Shown here piece by piece: positions 36,601 through 45,028 of a stretch of DNA of 61,662 nucleotides. Below the pieces are notes generated by a model. The model searched no databases and was not told where the DNA came from. It was given only the letters and a program-made list of their open reading frames with translations. This stretch comes from a virus: the IMG/VR virus record IMGVR_UViG_3300010885_026530, positions 1-61,662 of that record. One strand, written 5' to 3'. Position 1 is the stretch's first letter. The number at the start of each line of letters is the position of its first letter. The position numbers and the translations under genes were made by a program.

Positions 36601-37091
36601 AAGGCCGCATTGACTATGACTGTGAATTGTTCTTGCCAGTTGGGATTTGTAACGTCATTCCAGTTTATGGTCACACCGCTGAGGTTTTGACCATTGTAGT
36701 CTATGACATTTTCTGTGGTCGAAACGTTGAAAACTTTGAGATATCCCTGTGCTTCTTGGTTTCTCTTGGGAGTATAACTCACCAGCTGAGCCAACTGCAC
36801 CACAGAATCTCTACGTTCTGCGGTGTCTAAGAAGTTTTCACGGATATTTAAATCGTTACGAAATGACAGTGCCTGGCCCATAAAGGCCATGACGTCCAAG
36901 AGGGCTACAAACTCTGATGATTCAATGTAGTCATTGAAGTTTTCAGGATAATAGATACGAATATAATCAACAAAGCTCTTTCGTAGAGTCTCGAAGTCAT
37001 AACTTTGAAAGTCTGCTTCTCGATATGTTGTGTAGATCCGTTTCCAGTCTTCTACCCCAAATATTGCTGTTTGTCTAGTAGTCTTGGCCAT
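33684..37091 (-). CDS. 6: Baseplate wedge protein gp6
   Basis: The N-terminus FETLRKSFVDYIRIYYPENF, then SSEFVALLDVMAFMGQALSF and FLDTAERRDSVVQLAQLVSY, is the conserved gp6/J-family baseplate wedge start. gp6 dimers form the ring that joins wedges around the hub in T4. At 1135 residues it is much longer than T4 gp6 (660). The extra length is mainly in a central beta-rich part. The C-terminus (MVAALNEYFTIDKWDFG) is again typical. A T4-like late box lies 16 bases before the ATG. The gene order gp25-gp6 is as in T4-like phages. Confidence 0.92.
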   Translation of the reverse strand: MAKTTRQTAIFGVEDWKRIYTTYREADFQSYDFETLRKSFVDYIRIYYPENFNDYIESSEFVALLDVMAFMGQALSFRNDLNIRENFLDTAERRDSVVQLAQLVSYTPKRNQEAQGYLKVFNVSTTENVIDYNGQNLSGVTINWNDVTNPNWQEQFTVIVNAALSDSQRFGKPGATKNILGIETQEYSLNLVPGYLPVVPFTSTVDGTSMSFEAVSSTFQNEDYVYEPSPRPSGIFNVLFRNDRLGFGSPNTGFFFYFKQGTLQNQDFNLGERISNRVVAVNIEGINNDDVWLYQLDDVGNIQFEWDKVDSIYSAAVEQLAPDARKFFSVTSRTNDQINLNFGDGVFTEIPVGTFRSYVRASNGLQYIINPEEMQAVQISIGYVSRTGRLENITFTCGLSQPVSNASARETIAAIKQRAPARFYTQNRMVNGEDYSNLPFTLFGTIIKSKAVNRSSIGTSRYLDLVDITGKYSSTNIFGSDGLIWENTASPSFTFTFVDQNDIANAIINEVEPVLSSRGMLEFYYQNFPRPNLSTLNIEWQQSTTAANETTGYFKFKASGAPAPIGPQTSDNKKYMTQGSLIKFVPPAGYYFDQNNRLKLGVPSLPNDKLVLWATVSALVLDGTNFGNGNFPDGVGPVTLNNFIPTDAVPVQVIPKFVTDLPTSVEQSMTDQIELYRNFGLGFDNLTSTWYVITTNNLNTSTTFSLANAQDQSGQGLDNSWLVAFVTDGVTYTVTYRSLQRFWGSVLQTRFFYDGSQRVYDPRTGTVINDFINCLKTNNLPDVSLPQNSDILMDIIGQPIESDGYVDDFQVRISFKDFDNDGVADDPDYFQTIVAPTINPSTKYVFFQRTVDFDNLERYLPLEAGKVISEYQTKDQIELVKAEYADGQYFYATNELAFYELDIAFNGVRTLTQITNLLARVGRQDLAFQYRHNAPLSRRIDPGSSNIIDLYLVTQAYYTAYQNYIKDSTNTVPEPSPPTIDELSASYNGLQQYKMISDNVILNSVVFKPLFGVKSPAELRATLKVIRSSNSVVSVSEIKSRMVAALNEYFTIDKWDFGLTFYFSELAAYLHKELGDIISTVVLVPQDPLKSFGDLYEIRSQPNEIFVNAATVTDIEVIDALTSSELRTAPNSGVV

Positions 37092-37106
37092 AATACCTTC
37101 CGTGAA

Positions 37107-37115
37107 GTATTTATG
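37107..37115 (-). promoter_or_regulatory. T4-like late promoter box upstream of gp6
   Basis: CATAAATAC on the minus strand, followed by GGAAGG before ATG 37091. Box, spacing and ribosome site are all in a usable arrangement. Confidence 0.65.
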
Positions 37116-37136
37116 GTTTGAATAAACGGCTCAGAT

Positions 37137-37511
37137 TTAGATGTAGCTGGCTGTGCGAGTTTGTTGGTCAAAGAATACACTCAACAGTTGTGCAGTTTGC
37201 CCCTGTACTGTTTGTATTTCTAACTCAACAAGAATGCCGTTGACCTGTGGGTAGGCTTCGGCGCTGGATAGATAAATCCTTGGATCCTGACCAACAATGC
37301 GTTGCATTTCTTGTACTATGAGTGCGGCTGTTTGTTCAGTTTGTGGTTCAAATATCAGGTTCCACATTGTAGTACCTACATCGGGTCTGCCTACTTTTTC
37401 ACCTTGTCGTATGTTGAAATAGTTAAGCAAGTCGCGCTTGATCAACTGGAAGTCTACAAGTGTAAACTTCTTGTACTGATTAATAGTGTTAAATCCAATA
37501 AAAGTTGCCAT
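37137..37511 (-). CDS. 25: Baseplate wedge protein gp25
   Basis: The protein has VGRPDVGTTMWNLIFEPQTE and then QEMQRIVGQDPRI, the core of the gp25/W lysozyme-like family that joins tail sheath to wedge in contractile tails. Its length of 124 residues is close to T4 gp25 (132). It sits between gp5 and gp6, the expected order. It starts at ATG 37511. A TTAAATAC box ends 6 bases upstream, which is too close for a normal leader, and no ribosome site is evident between. Translation could depend on the upstream gene. Confidence 0.92.
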   Translation of the reverse strand: MATFIGFNTINQYKKFTLVDFQLIKRDLLNYFNIRQGEKVGRPDVGTTMWNLIFEPQTEQTAALIVQEMQRIVGQDPRIYLSSAEAYPQVNGILVELEIQTVQGQTAQLLSVFFDQQTRTASYI

Positions 37512-37517
37512 GGTCTA

Positions 37518-37525
37518 GTATTTAA
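37518..37525 (-). promoter_or_regulatory. Possible late box close to the gp25 start
   Basis: TTAAATAC on the minus strand, 6 bases from ATG 37511 and overlapping the TAA of gp5. The placement would give an almost leaderless mRNA, so this may be a chance match. Confidence 0.3.
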
Positions 37526-39852
37526 GCCGTTTGGATGGGAGGAAGTCCACGTCGTCGACGTTCAGCGTTGATATTGGCCAACACAATGGCATCGTCTCCA
37601 GAATAAGTTAAATCTGCATCTGCTACATTGGAATATATGGTAAACGGCGTGGTGTAGCTAGGAGTAGTGATTTTAGCATCACCAATCACTGACGAAACAG
37701 CGGCATCTATTCCACTGCGATTTATTGTGGAGGTAGATCCTATGCCTGTGGTGCTGTATCCTTTGAGCGCATCGCTAATTTTTTGGTTAGCCAAGTCTAC
37801 AGCATATTGAGCTCCACGAACTAGTTGATTGATTGATGAATTTTTAGTTGCGTCTCCCAGTGTTCCTTGTATCCACTGTTTGACTGTTTCCGCACCGTAT
37901 TTAGATCCTGCCTGTACAATGCCAGCTAGTTTTGAAGGATCTTCACCACCAGTTACTATGCCTGCAGATCTTAACTCACGCAACGATTGTGAATAAAGAT
38001 CAGTTTGAACAGCGGCTTGTAATCCACGGTCTGACAGCAAAGCAGACACGTTATTGACTCCTGCTTGCCCGGTCCACACTGATGGACTAGTTAGTACATC
38101 AACTGCGGTGGCTGTACCATCTTTCAGATAAAACTCAACTGTGCCTGGTTTGAGATAGCCTGCGGCTTCTAACTGAGTCGGTGTCAGTTTGTATTCTCCA
38201 AGACCTTCTTCGCTGAGATCAGTTGGATCTTGTCTAGCGTCAAGTCTAGTCTGGGCAAGCATGCCCGTGACTTGCTCAGGTTCAATCGAGCCAATGCTAA
38301 CTGTGGCCGGAGGTTGGACTTCGTAATCTTCAGCTTGAATTGGATTGAACTCTACGTTCTGTATCTCTACATATTTTCCATCAACTTCGCCCGACACTGC
38401 AACTGGTGCTGTGGATGTTTGTAGTTCTGTTTGATTGTTGATACCACGACCAGCTAGAGGATAAGGTTGATGTGTAGGTGCTCGAGTAACAATCGATGTC
38501 AATGCTCCATTCTGCACTACCCATCCTCGATTTTGTTCAAACTTGACATCAGGCAAACTTTGTTTGAGAATGTCGCCTGGTTTAGGAACGTCAGGAGCAC
38601 TACCACCATTGAGAGAAATACACCCAGCACTGAGTACCATGTTGCTACCTGCATCCCAGGTGCCTGATTTAGAAGACTTAAGACTCAGTGTGCCATCGCT
38701 TTTGATTCCAACATATTCATTGCTGTATAATAACATGGCCTTGGATGATTTAGCAGTAATCAACTCGCTTTCCATGGCAATGGCTCGTTCGCCTTTGGCG
38801 TTGATTACTCCCTTGGCGTTCATATTGATGTTGCGATCAGCATGCAAGTTAATGTCACCATTGCTACGGAGATTAATAGAGTTGGTTGAGTAGATATCCA
38901 CTGTGCCTTGATTGCCAAACTCCAACCATGTTTGTCCGTTGCCGTGTATGATAAAGAAACAGTCTCCTGAATCACTCATTGTGATCTGATGACCTTTGGC
39001 TGTGCGTAGTCTCACCAAGGCATCGTTGCCAGAAAGATCACCGTCATCCATGACAAAAGAATGCCCACCGCGACGTGCAATAACTGTGGCGTCTTGAGGG
39101 TTCAGGCTGCCTGATTGTGCTCGTTGACGCACATCAGCATCGGTCATTCCCCCAAGATAGATAGGTCTTCCTGGAGTACTGATACCATACACTGTGCTGG
39201 GGCTTTCGCGCTGTGCATTGGAGTTTATAGGACCGCGTATGGGATCTTTGATCAATCCTTGCTGTAACAGTACCGCGGCCACAACTGAATGTACTGGTTT
39301 TTTACTGTCGTAAAACTTGGGATTTTCAGCAATCTGTTGATTGTTGACATTGAGCTCAACCACTGGCAGTTGTGGGGCTCCGTTGAAATAGGGTTGCTGT
39401 GCGCTGTTGTCTAGTTTGTAGTTGCGCGAAGCTCCAATGGCAGGCAACATATGATTAACGCCTGGTTCAATCACAGCACCAAGATAATATCCATAGTTAG
39501 AGTCGCCGGATGCAAAAAAGCATATCAGCTGTGTGCCAATGTCAGGCGGAGTAAACCACATGCCGTAGCTTTGTTTGTTTAGAACATAACTACCTTCGCC
39601 TGTTTGTTGGTCTGTGGGAGGATTCGTAGTTCCATAAAATGGACTCACCGGACTCACTGATCTCCAAAGATCTGGATTGGTTTTATCAGGACCGGCAAAG
39701 TCTTCAATCCAAACTTTGACTTGCCCACTGCGAGTACTGTCCAAAACTTGGCGAACTTCGCCCACATACATGCCTACCTGTGTGGGTGCGTTGCCTCGAT
39801 CTAGTTTATAAGCACCAGGTATGCCTGATGAGCGTTGAATGTTATCTGCCAT
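37522..39852 (-). CDS. 5: Baseplate hub protein gp5-like, without lysozyme domain
   Basis: Residues about 25-90 (VGMYVGEVRQVLDSTRSGQV, then VWIEDFAGPD and YGTTNPPTDQQTGEGSYVLN) form the gp5 OB-fold. A later block LRTAKGHQITMSDSGDCFFI and NIDLRSNGD-like repeats (INLRSNGDINLHADRNINMN) look like the triple-stranded beta-prism of the tail spike. T4 gp5 has a T4-lysozyme domain between these parts, but here none is visible. The C-terminal 200 residues (YSQSLRELRSAGIVTGGEDP) are a helical region without a known domain. The protein should form the puncturing hub. Peptidoglycan cleavage may instead come from the tape measure's M15-like domain. Confidence 0.87.
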   Translation of the reverse strand: MADNIQRSSGIPGAYKLDRGNAPTQVGMYVGEVRQVLDSTRSGQVKVWIEDFAGPDKTNPDLWRSVSPVSPFYGTTNPPTDQQTGEGSYVLNKQSYGMWFTPPDIGTQLICFFASGDSNYGYYLGAVIEPGVNHMLPAIGASRNYKLDNSAQQPYFNGAPQLPVVELNVNNQQIAENPKFYDSKKPVHSVVAAVLLQQGLIKDPIRGPINSNAQRESPSTVYGISTPGRPIYLGGMTDADVRQRAQSGSLNPQDATVIARRGGHSFVMDDGDLSGNDALVRLRTAKGHQITMSDSGDCFFIIHGNGQTWLEFGNQGTVDIYSTNSINLRSNGDINLHADRNINMNAKGVINAKGERAIAMESELITAKSSKAMLLYSNEYVGIKSDGTLSLKSSKSGTWDAGSNMVLSAGCISLNGGSAPDVPKPGDILKQSLPDVKFEQNRGWVVQNGALTSIVTRAPTHQPYPLAGRGINNQTELQTSTAPVAVSGEVDGKYVEIQNVEFNPIQAEDYEVQPPATVSIGSIEPEQVTGMLAQTRLDARQDPTDLSEEGLGEYKLTPTQLEAAGYLKPGTVEFYLKDGTATAVDVLTSPSVWTGQAGVNNVSALLSDRGLQAAVQTDLYSQSLRELRSAGIVTGGEDPSKLAGIVQAGSKYGAETVKQWIQGTLGDATKNSSINQLVRGAQYAVDLANQKISDALKGYSTTGIGSTSTINRSGIDAAVSSVIGDAKITTPSYTTPFTIYSNVADADLTYSGDDAIVLANINAERRRRGLPPIQTA

Positions 39853-39859
39853 GGTTTTC

Positions 39860-39867
39860 TACTTATA
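39860..39867 (-). promoter_or_regulatory. Possible late box close to the gp5 start
   Basis: TATAAGTA on the minus strand, 7 bases before ATG 39852 and overlapping the stop of the preceding gene. It is a variant of the late core with very short spacing. Confidence 0.3.
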
Positions 39868-42800
39868 ATGGCCCAACCTGGAACGGACTAAAAGCCGATG
39901 CCTCATCATCATTAGGAGTTGATGTTCCTGGTTTGATCGACGGCGGCCCTGCTTGTTGTGCGGCTATGATAGCGGCTGCATCGCTGGATCCATACGGATC
40001 TGCCCAGTCAGTGGGAGCAGGCAATGCACCATTGTTAAATCTTGATCGGGCAGCCGCTGTTTCATTGGCGGCAATCTGGTTGTCTACTCTGCGAATATCA
40101 GCCTGTTGTCCGCGTACACCCTGTGCTGAAGTTGTTTCTTCGGCATTGGCCCTGGCTGAAGTTGATCCTTGTGCTCGCACTTCGTTGGTGGCAGTGGACG
40201 GATTAAAATATCGTACCGCGCCTTTTAAAACTTGTGTAAACTTGCCCTGTCTAAAGTTACTTTTAACTAAAAGAGCATTGAATACTGTGCTCTGTGGTTC
40301 AAGAGCAATGTCAGCGGTGGTTTGTCCATAGAGCCCACCGTTGGAGTTTATAGTTGCCAGGCCAGTGCCAAGATTATAATCATTCACAGGATTAAACTTG
40401 ATCTCGTACAGCACTTCACTGGCAGCGGTGTTCACAGAGCCATCAGGCATAAACGGCGAAAGGTTGATTGATTTTGGATTGTTGTAGAATACTTCGCTCT
40501 GCTGTATCCAATCAGGATCTCCTATGATGGTTAGATTGGCTTTTTGTATGTCTGCGTCATTGTATAATCTTTCAGCCAGCTGTGCTGCCGGAGTTGTTGT
40601 GTCTCCTGTGCCACCTGTGCCTTCAGAGTTGGGTTTGTTTTGAAACGCTCGTTTTTCATAGATTCTTGAGCTGGAAGTCCAGTCTCCAAAAGGTACACCA
40701 CCTTGGTTGTTGGAGAAAGTTGTGGTGTAGTTGTAGTCTACCTGTATATCCAGATCCAACACTTCAGCATTTTCTCCTGTAAACCAGTAGTTGTAAACTT
40801 TGTGTGTTCCTCTAAACTTGGAAGGCGGAAACACAGCTATCCTAGGATCGTTGATTTGATACGGAGACACAGTATAAACTATCTTGTAGGCAATGTTTCG
40901 TCGTATGTTATCGTACTTTAGTGGAGTTATTTGACATCCTATACGGAACCACTGCACTGTGGCCACAGGTGTTTGAGGCTTTGGTTTTCCTGTGCGCTCA
41001 TCAAATATAACATTCTGTTGACTGGTAATATAAGTGCTGTTACGCATGACTAAGTCAATCAACTGCACTATCTGTGTACCACGTGTGACATTCCATGTTT
41101 TTGAGGTATTGTTATAACTGCTGGCCTGCGGATTTAAAGACTGATTGGCTGTGGTTGGTGGAGGAGTTGCTGTACGCTGTTTGTCTTGGGTACCTGGTCG
41201 AGATATTTTAGCGTCACTTAACCCTTTGACATTGGCCACTACAATTTCAAACTCATCTGCTACTTCTTGTTGCCTGGTGGCAACTTGATTTTTCTGATAA
41301 TCGTTGAGGGCTTGCGCTAGGCCATTGGTATATTGTTTAACAGCAGAAATAGGTGTGGCATTGGGCGGAGGGTTACTGGATCCTTCTTGATCTCGAGCCG
41401 CATCCTGGTTGTTGGCTGTGTTGGTTGAGGCTAGCACAGTTTTTCCGTTAAGCAAGGTTGCTACATCAGGTGCTTGCAGTTCAAAGTCAAAGGGTATAGT
41501 AGCCGACATTTGACTAAATCCTATAGCAGTCTGCGGAACTGTACAGGTAACCACGTATTCAATTACCTTGTTGCTTAACTTATATCTAATATCAGCAATC
41601 TGAAAAGGTATCCACTTTTCAATCACAGCATTGTTATCGCTGCCAACTTCTTTTATGCCCAACTGACTACCATTGACCATCTGTCCGTTGGCATCATATC
41701 CATAGAATCGTATAACCATGAGAAAGTTTTGATTGGCTTCACTCACTGTGGGAGTTGCCGCACCTTGATGTGCGCGAACAGCCTTTCTTAATCTTTGTAT
41801 AAAAGTAACACCCGTGGGCTCAATGACAGTAAAGTTCAGTGTCAACGCATTATGCGCTCGTGTGCCGCCTTGAGTACCAATAGAACTGTCAATGGTAATA
41901 TTGTCAAGATAAAAATCAACGTCAAAGTACTTGTTTCTTTGGCCAGTGGCAAAACCCACACCCTGGTCGATGCCCCCACTCTGTATAATCAACTGTTGTG
42001 TAGGCAATACTTTTCTTTGGGCGATCAGCATTCTTTGGTATTCTTCAATGTTTAGTAGATAGATGCTGGCGCTGTAGTTCATTGATGCCAGTTTGGCCAA
42101 GGGATTTGGTGTGGGAATAATAGGTGATAGAAATTCTGGAGCAATGGCCGGACGGCCGCCTTCGGCAACACCTGAACCCACTACCGCGGCAGGTTGCTCT
42201 CGTTGATCGTCTGACGGTGCGCCCGGGGAACCAGCACCTTGAGATCTTTGTAGGGTTACCACTGGGCGGCCAGCACCGACCACAGCAGATCCATCATCGT
42301 TGCCTATATCCTCAGGACCGCCTAGGAGTCTTGGTAGTTCAGCATTGGTATCCTCTGATACATTTTCTGGTATATCAATGAGCTCACCGTCGTCGTTGAA
42401 TGTTTGCAACGGCGCTTGTGGATTTTGAGTGCGCGAATCATCATCGGCTGCTTTCTGTGCTTCAATGGCATCAGCACCCGATGATGTTACAGCAGGACGA
42501 GGTGTGTTGTATTGTTCGTTGTATTTTGCTTGCCCAAGATCAGTAATCAGCTGTGTTGATGTTAGTCTGACACTATTGATTCCTGCATCTATATCTTTGG
42601 ACCGTGCTGTGTATACTTGTACCTGTTGTCTTTCTGGCTCTATCACAGCATCTCGAGCCATGTCGCTGATTTCTCTTTTGGCGTTGCTGTTGTTGGTAGT
42701 TGCCAGACCAAGAAAGTTGTTTACTTGTCCATATAGATTTTCTGATCTTTGAACATTGCGAACTGCCACAGCCGCTGCCAATTCTCCATTGACTCTACGT

Positions 42801-42877
42801 GCGGTGTCTAGTTGTTTTTCAGCCTGATTTAAAAATCTTTCAGCGGCCTGAGAGCTTAAAAAGAAGTTTATGGCCAT
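39863..42877 (-). CDS. Virion structural protein of the baseplate hub region, 1004 aa
   Basis: The first 150 residues are helical and coiled-coil-like (AAERFLNQAEKQLDTARRVN). After a disordered linker comes a conserved block NYSASIYLLNIEEYQRMLIA, then KYFDVDFYLDNITIDSSIG and TGVTFIQRLRKAVRAHQG. The C-terminal half has GRPKPQTPVATVQWFRIG-like beta segments and IVYTVSPYQINDPRI. Large structural genes of this kind stand between gp53 and gp5 in aquatic T4-like phages. I know no T4 number. It may fill the gp27-type hub adaptor role, by position only. Confidence 0.75.
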   Translation of the reverse strand: MAINFFLSSQAAERFLNQAEKQLDTARRVNGELAAAVAVRNVQRSENLYGQVNNFLGLATTNNSNAKREISDMARDAVIEPERQQVQVYTARSKDIDAGINSVRLTSTQLITDLGQAKYNEQYNTPRPAVTSSGADAIEAQKAADDDSRTQNPQAPLQTFNDDGELIDIPENVSEDTNAELPRLLGGPEDIGNDDGSAVVGAGRPVVTLQRSQGAGSPGAPSDDQREQPAAVVGSGVAEGGRPAIAPEFLSPIIPTPNPLAKLASMNYSASIYLLNIEEYQRMLIAQRKVLPTQQLIIQSGGIDQGVGFATGQRNKYFDVDFYLDNITIDSSIGTQGGTRAHNALTLNFTVIEPTGVTFIQRLRKAVRAHQGAATPTVSEANQNFLMVIRFYGYDANGQMVNGSQLGIKEVGSDNNAVIEKWIPFQIADIRYKLSNKVIEYVVTCTVPQTAIGFSQMSATIPFDFELQAPDVATLLNGKTVLASTNTANNQDAARDQEGSSNPPPNATPISAVKQYTNGLAQALNDYQKNQVATRQQEVADEFEIVVANVKGLSDAKISRPGTQDKQRTATPPPTTANQSLNPQASSYNNTSKTWNVTRGTQIVQLIDLVMRNSTYITSQQNVIFDERTGKPKPQTPVATVQWFRIGCQITPLKYDNIRRNIAYKIVYTVSPYQINDPRIAVFPPSKFRGTHKVYNYWFTGENAEVLDLDIQVDYNYTTTFSNNQGGVPFGDWTSSSRIYEKRAFQNKPNSEGTGGTGDTTTPAAQLAERLYNDADIQKANLTIIGDPDWIQQSEVFYNNPKSINLSPFMPDGSVNTAASEVLYEIKFNPVNDYNLGTGLATINSNGGLYGQTTADIALEPQSTVFNALLVKSNFRQGKFTQVLKGAVRYFNPSTATNEVRAQGSTSARANAEETTSAQGVRGQQADIRRVDNQIAANETAAARSRFNNGALPAPTDWADPYGSSDAAAIIAAQQAGPPSIKPGTSTPNDDEASAFSPFQVGPL

Positions 42878-42880
42878 AGG

Positions 42881-43183
42881 TTAAAATCCCAAGGCAGCTC
42901 GAAGGGTGTCTAGTTTGGGAATATAGATTTCCACACCTTCTCTAAAATCGCCCAAGGGGTCTGGCAATGCATTGGGATTGCGTTGAGCAAACACCCACCA
43001 TAGCCCGGCATCACCATAAAGGTCATAGGCCAAGAGATCAGGGCGTAGATTGTATGTTTGATTGATCTTGAATACCAAATCATCGGCTTGCTTAGGGATA
43101 GGCCTATTGGTCATGAATCCAAGATATATTCCGTTTACTGTGGGTGTAGCATAGTAAGAACTAGTTGCCGCGTAGATAGCCAT
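42881..43183 (-). CDS. 53: Baseplate wedge protein gp53
   Basis: The protein has YNLRPDLLAYDLYGDAGLWW followed by VFAQRNPNALPDPLGDF and the terminal VEIYIPKLDTLRAALGF. This is the LysM-like gp53 core with its YDLYG...WW..F..RNPN signature. Length (100 residues) and position at the head of the gp5-gp25-gp6 series fit. GGAGG lies 13 bases upstream of ATG 43183, which overlaps the preceding stop as TAATG. Confidence 0.9.
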   Translation of the reverse strand: MAIYAATSSYYATPTVNGIYLGFMTNRPIPKQADDLVFKINQTYNLRPDLLAYDLYGDAGLWWVFAQRNPNALPDPLGDFREGVEIYIPKLDTLRAALGF

Positions 43184-44916
43184 TACCAGAACCCTCCTCT
43201 TAAGGCATTGCCATTGGCAAATTTTTCTAGACTAAACTGCTGGCTGACCTGACTGCGTGTAGGCATCGGCAGCAGAGTCAACGACAATGTTATTTTAGTA
43301 GGTACGTAGGTGGGAGAGTTCAAACCAAGATTGGGCGGCGCTGGAGGAATGTTCATGCCCCCTTGTGGTAGGTTTGCTCCAGTGAGCCTTGACCATATAC
43401 TGCTAAGACTATAACTAGGTGCTGTGGAACTGCTTAGAGTTCTGCGGAACATCAGACCATTGCCACCCTGTGTCACACCTGACGACGTGGACTGTCGACC
43501 ACGAGAACGAATATAGTCTACGTCAGATGGTAGATTGTAGTTAAACTGACTGATTACACACGGATGTTCATTGAACTGAAACTCACCCAGTCCTGATAAG
43601 AATACCAAGGGTGGTGGTGTACCTCGTTGTTTGTCTTGTCCATAGAACATCTTGGTAGCACTGCGGAAGAAATGTATCACTGCTAACAAATAGTCAGCTT
43701 CGCCCGAGTCCTGAGCAGTGAAATCAGCATTCATGACTATTTCGCCCACTCGGCTACCTTTGTAAAAGTATCCACGATAGTTTGAGTGTACCAGATCGTA
43801 AGGGGAATACTCTGCAGAGTAAGTCATGTCAATCTTGGGTGTGTATGGAAATACCACACCGTCAGTATTTCTCAGTGGTTCCAAGATACCAGCTGATCCA
43901 AGTCCTGGTGTTTTATACAAGTATGTGGCATTGGGAGCAAGTCGCAAACGCACACGCCAGTCGCCATCGCCAGCGGCTTTGCCAGCGGCTTTGCGTTGAG
44001 CAGACACTGTGGCCTGTTGTTGTGCTTGTTGTTTAAGTGCTTCTATGCGGCTGGCGTCAGCTGACGCGGCGGTGGCTGGTTCAACAAAATCTCCACCAAC
44101 ATACACAGGGTCGTTATTTTCGTCTAGAGTATATCCTGGCAACAGGAAACCGTCATCGTCATACGCAACACCAATGCTGTCGCCTCTAAGTGCCAATGGA
44201 GGATAACCTGTGCCGCCACTGGCAAGATCCTGTGCATTGAGAATGGCCTGTTGTTCAGATAACCCAGATATTACGGGCCGATCAGGATTGTTTAAATTAT
44301 AAACGTCCCACTTGCCTGTTTCAGGATTGTAAATTTCTGTAAAGTTGCCGCCCACTGGTGCTGGTGATCGTGTGGCCGGAGGTGGGGAAGCTACACGGTC
44401 AATTTCCTCTGGCCTTGTTTGTATATTATAAGGGTTATCAGCTGGGACCAGTATTCCGTTACTGTCGTAGACAAAACGATTTTGGGTTTGGCTGTCAGCA
44501 GTTGTTTGACTTGACTGCGCACCTGCGGCTGCAGGATCAGGAGGATCTGTCACTACCACTGGTTTAACAGTTAAAGGTGGTGGCGGAACTCGGCTGGCTC
44601 GTAGTTCCGCAAATACTTTCTGTGATTCAGGATCATCTGTTGTGTTATAGATCACAGTGTTGTTTGCTAATAATCTAGTGTCAGGCGGTCCTGAACCAAA
44701 AGATTGCACTGCACCTGGCGCTGATACAGGGCCACCGTTTGTGGCAATATCTTGACGCACAGCCAACATGATTGATTCTTGTGTGACTACTCCGTTTTTT
44801 ACAAAGTTATCAGCTACATTTTTATTGTCCAATGCTACTACGTAAACACCGGTGTCAGTGTCGATTATGTCGTAGCTTTGTTGAGTTTTGTCGTATACGG
44901 ATATAAGATTGGCCAT
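43183..44916 (-). CDS. Virion structural protein, first gene of the leftward tail operon
   Basis: The conserved C-terminal half holds WRVRLRLAPNATYLYKTPG, VFPYTPKIDMTYSAEYSPYD and ADYLLAVIHFFRSATKMFYG. I recall this arrangement from structural proteins of aquatic T4-like phages, with no T4 name. The N-terminal half is low-complexity and rich in Pro, Asp and Gln. ATG 44916 (MANLISVYDK) is preferred over the 5'-extended frame at 44967. It has GAAGAGAAA upstream and a late box GTAAATAC 15 bases before it, whereas the extended start would lie upstream of that promoter. It is probably a baseplate or tail-end component. Confidence 0.8.
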   Translation of the reverse strand: MANLISVYDKTQQSYDIIDTDTGVYVVALDNKNVADNFVKNGVVTQESIMLAVRQDIATNGGPVSAPGAVQSFGSGPPDTRLLANNTVIYNTTDDPESQKVFAELRASRVPPPPLTVKPVVVTDPPDPAAAGAQSSQTTADSQTQNRFVYDSNGILVPADNPYNIQTRPEEIDRVASPPPATRSPAPVGGNFTEIYNPETGKWDVYNLNNPDRPVISGLSEQQAILNAQDLASGGTGYPPLALRGDSIGVAYDDDGFLLPGYTLDENNDPVYVGGDFVEPATAASADASRIEALKQQAQQQATVSAQRKAAGKAAGDGDWRVRLRLAPNATYLYKTPGLGSAGILEPLRNTDGVVFPYTPKIDMTYSAEYSPYDLVHSNYRGYFYKGSRVGEIVMNADFTAQDSGEADYLLAVIHFFRSATKMFYGQDKQRGTPPPLVFLSGLGEFQFNEHPCVISQFNYNLPSDVDYIRSRGRQSTSSGVTQGGNGLMFRRTLSSSTAPSYSLSSIWSRLTGANLPQGGMNIPPAPPNLGLNSPTYVPTKITLSLTLLPMPTRSQVSQQFSLEKFANGNALRGGFW

Positions 44917-44931
44917 GATATTTCTCTTCGT

Positions 44932-44939
44932 GTATTTAC
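44932..44939 (-). promoter_or_regulatory. T4-like late promoter box for the tail operon
   Basis: GTAAATAC on the minus strand, 15 bases before ATG 44916. It is the first box of the long leftward structural operon and lies back to back with the gp55 promoter. Confidence 0.65.
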
Positions 44940-44976
44940 CGGAATCAAAAACGGCTAAGTTAATCACACAAAAGGT

Positions 44977-45004
44977 TTGACAAAGGCCAGAAGTGTTGTA
45001 TAAT
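44977..45004 (+). promoter_or_regulatory. Consensus sigma70 promoter for gp55
   Basis: TTGACA (44977-44982) and TATAAT (44999-45004) are both perfect matches, 16 bases apart. Transcription should start near 45011, just before the AGGAG at 45016-45020. This would make the late sigma factor an early, host-transcribed product. Confidence 0.85.
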
Positions 45005-45028
45005 AACTACAATATAGGAGAGCACATC

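Noticed and set aside
44993-45028. Upstream GTG as the start of gp55
   Set aside because: It lies before the predicted transcription start and overlaps the spacer and -10 box. The TTG at 45029 has AGGAG at 8 bases.
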